Shown in pieces: positions 62,666 through 64,000 of a DNA stretch of 64,000 nucleotides. Numbering within the stretch: position 1 is the first letter of the stretch; each line of letters starts with the position of its first letter. Origin of the DNA: Nonomuraea cavernae (lineage in GTDB: Bacteria > Actinomycetota > Actinomycetes > Streptosporangiales > Streptosporangiaceae); NCBI RefSeq assembly GCF_014646355.1, contig NZ_BMNH01000008.1, positions 49,280 to 113,279 of the forward strand. Reading direction: 5' to 3'. A program made the translations under genes and the position numbers. The notes below the pieces were generated by a model. The model was not told the DNA's origin, did no database searches, and saw only the letters and a program-made list of their open reading frames with translations.

Positions 62666-63955
62666 GTGAGCCGTACAGAGAAGTCCGAGGACCTGTTCGC
62701 CCGCGCCCGCGCCATCGTGCCGGGAGGCGTCAACTCACCCGTCCGCGCGTTCGGCGCGGTGGGCGGCACCCCGCGGTTCATGGCCGCCGGTCAGGGGCCC
62801 TACATCACCGATGTCGACGGCAACCGCTACGTCGACCTGGTCTGCTCGTGGGGGCCGATGATCCTCGGTCACCGTCATCCCGCGGTCGTCGAGGCCGTCG
62901 CCCGGGCGGCGTCCCACGGGTTCGGCTACGGCACGGCCACGCCGGGCGAGGTGGAGCTGGCCGAGGAGATCGTGGGCCGGGTGGCGCCCGTCGAGAAGCT
63001 CCGCCTGGTCAGCTCGGGCACCGAGGCGACCATGAGCGCGGTGCGCCTGGCCCGCGGCTTCACCGGCCGATCCAAGATCGTCAAGTTCGCCGGCTGCTAC
63101 CACGGCCACGTCGACGCGCTGCTCGCCTCGGCCGGGTCCGGGGTGGTGACGTTCGGCCTGCCCGACACCCCCGGTGTGACGGGCGCCTCGGCGGCCGACA
63201 CGATCGTGCTGCCCTACAACGACGTGGCGGCGGTCGAGGAGGCGTTCGCCTCGGCCGAGGTCGCCTGCGTCATCACCGAGGCGTGCCCGTCCAACATGGG
63301 GGTGGTGCCGCCCCGCGACGGCTTCAACGCGCGGCTCCGCGAGCTGTGCACGGCCAACGGAGCGTTGCTGATCGTTGACGAGGTGCTGACGGGCTTCCGG
63401 GTCTCGCCCGCCGGTTGGTACGGCCTCGACCCCGTCGACGCCGACCTGGTGACGTTCGGCAAGGTGATGGGCGGGGGGCTGCCGGCGGCGGCCTTCGGCG
63501 GGCGGGCCGAGGTGATGGCCCACCTCGCGCCCGAGGGCCCCGTCTACCAGGCGGGCACGCTGTCGGGCAACCCGCTGGCCTGCGCCGCCGGGCTGGCCAC
63601 GCTGCGCGCGCTCGACGCCGACGCCTACGCCAGGGTGGACGCGGCGGCGCTGGCGGTCGGCCAGGCCGCCTCCGAGGCGCTCGCGGCGGCAGGGGTCCCC
63701 CACCGGCTGCAGCGGGCGGGCAACCTGTTCTCGATCTTCTTCACCGAGGACGAGGTGACCGACTTCGCCGGGGCCCAGACGCAGAACACCGCGGCGTTCC
63801 GGGCGTTCTTCCACGCGATGCTCGACCAGGGGGTCTACCTGCCGCCGTCGGCCTACGAGGCGTGGTTCCTGTCGGCGTCCCACGACGACGAGGCGCTGAC
63901 CCGGGTGGCCGAGGCGCTGCCGTCCGCCGCCAAGGCCGCCGCCTCGGTCCGCTGA
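62666..63955 (+). CDS. hemL: glutamate-1-semialdehyde 2,1-aminomutase
   Basis: Second step of the C5 pathway, making 5-aminolevulinate. The 429-residue PLP enzyme has [38 protein letters not shown], the loop CYHGHVD and the PLP lysine in [12 protein letters not shown]. It has its own leaderless promoter rather than belonging to the rex operon. GTG start at 62666. Confidence 0.97.
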   Translation: MSRTEKSEDLFARARAIVPGGVNSPVRAFGAVGGTPRFMAAGQGPYITDVDGNRYVDLVCSWGPMILGHRHPAVVEAVARAASHGFGYGTATPGEVELAEEIVGRVAPVEKLRLVSSGTEATMSAVRLARGFTGRSKIVKFAGCYHGHVDALLASAGSGVVTFGLPDTPGVTGASAADTIVLPYNDVAAVEEAFASAEVACVITEACPSNMGVVPPRDGFNARLRELCTANGALLIVDEVLTGFRVSPAGWYGLDPVDADLVTFGKVMGGGLPAAAFGGRAEVMAHLAPEGPVYQAGTLSGNPLACAAGLATLRALDADAYARVDAAALAVGQAASEALAAAGVPHRLQRAGNLFSIFFTEDEVTDFAGAQTQNTAAFRAFFHAMLDQGVYLPPSAYEAWFLSASHDDEALTRVAEALPSAAKAAASVR

Positions 63956-64000
63956 GCCCTGCCGCGGGTGCCGGCCCACAGCACTCCTGACACGATGAGG

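Overview
The window is chromosomal DNA from a high-GC, sporulating filamentous actinomycete. It carries close homologues of the Streptomyces developmental genes bldG, bldN (with an rsbN-type anti-sigma) and bdtA, an HspR/HAIR-controlled chaperone operon, a Rex-headed haem operon and the actinobacterial small ribosomal protein bS22. GTG starts and leaderless promoters are common. Gene content and spacing suggest Streptosporangiaceae (Nonomuraea-like), but this is inference; no rRNA or tRNA gene was seen.

Layout. 1-8.3 kb: a membrane protein with no recognised family, a DUF1998 helicase divergent from bldG and its anti-sigma partner, a K+-independent proton-pumping pyrophosphatase (hppA), a 37-residue membrane peptide and a SixA-like phosphatase. 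8.3-20.7 kb: serB, an SDR-queA pair, a GAF kinase/NarL regulator pair, an ABC ATPase, a TSUP permease, an NmrA-like reductase, a DUF2231-Rieske membrane protein, an HD hydrolase and an orphan molybdopterin oxidoreductase. 20.7-31 kb is accessory: two genes that may remain from a conjugative element, an XRE/DUF5753 plus DUF397 pair with a repeated palindrome upstream, a divergent drug-exporter/regulator pair, a CapA-like lipoprotein, an EphD-type hydrolase-SDR fusion with a TetR gene and a perfect operator, and a frameshifted lipoprotein gene.

31-42 kb: a repeat-like helical protein, a secreted protein, the dnaK-grpE-dnaJ-hspR-clpB operon with two HAIR sites around its promoter, a lipoprotein, proline dehydrogenase and proC. 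42-47.7 kb: an ABC-2 exporter beside a second two-component system, then acuC and a putative phosphatase gene. 47.9-57 kb: bdtA, bS22, an epimerase and an acyltransferase (the order seen around Rv0500A-Rv0502 of Mycobacterium tuberculosis, recalled from memory), an ECF sigma gene coupled to an LCP protein with an anti-sigma-like tail, a HAD phosphatase, rsbN and bldN, and a seven-helix protein with an ABM-like C-terminus. 56-64 kb: a glutaredoxin-like gene and rex share a region with a Rex operator; rex-hemA-hemC-hemD-hemB are linked by 4-nt start/stop overlaps, followed by a small Prim-Pol-like gene and hemL.

Together the window links development (bldG, bldN, bdtA), redox-controlled tetrapyrrole synthesis, protein quality control and proline metabolism, with one compact accessory region. 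Many intergenic gaps hold short GC-rich tandem repeats with units of 13-47 bp.
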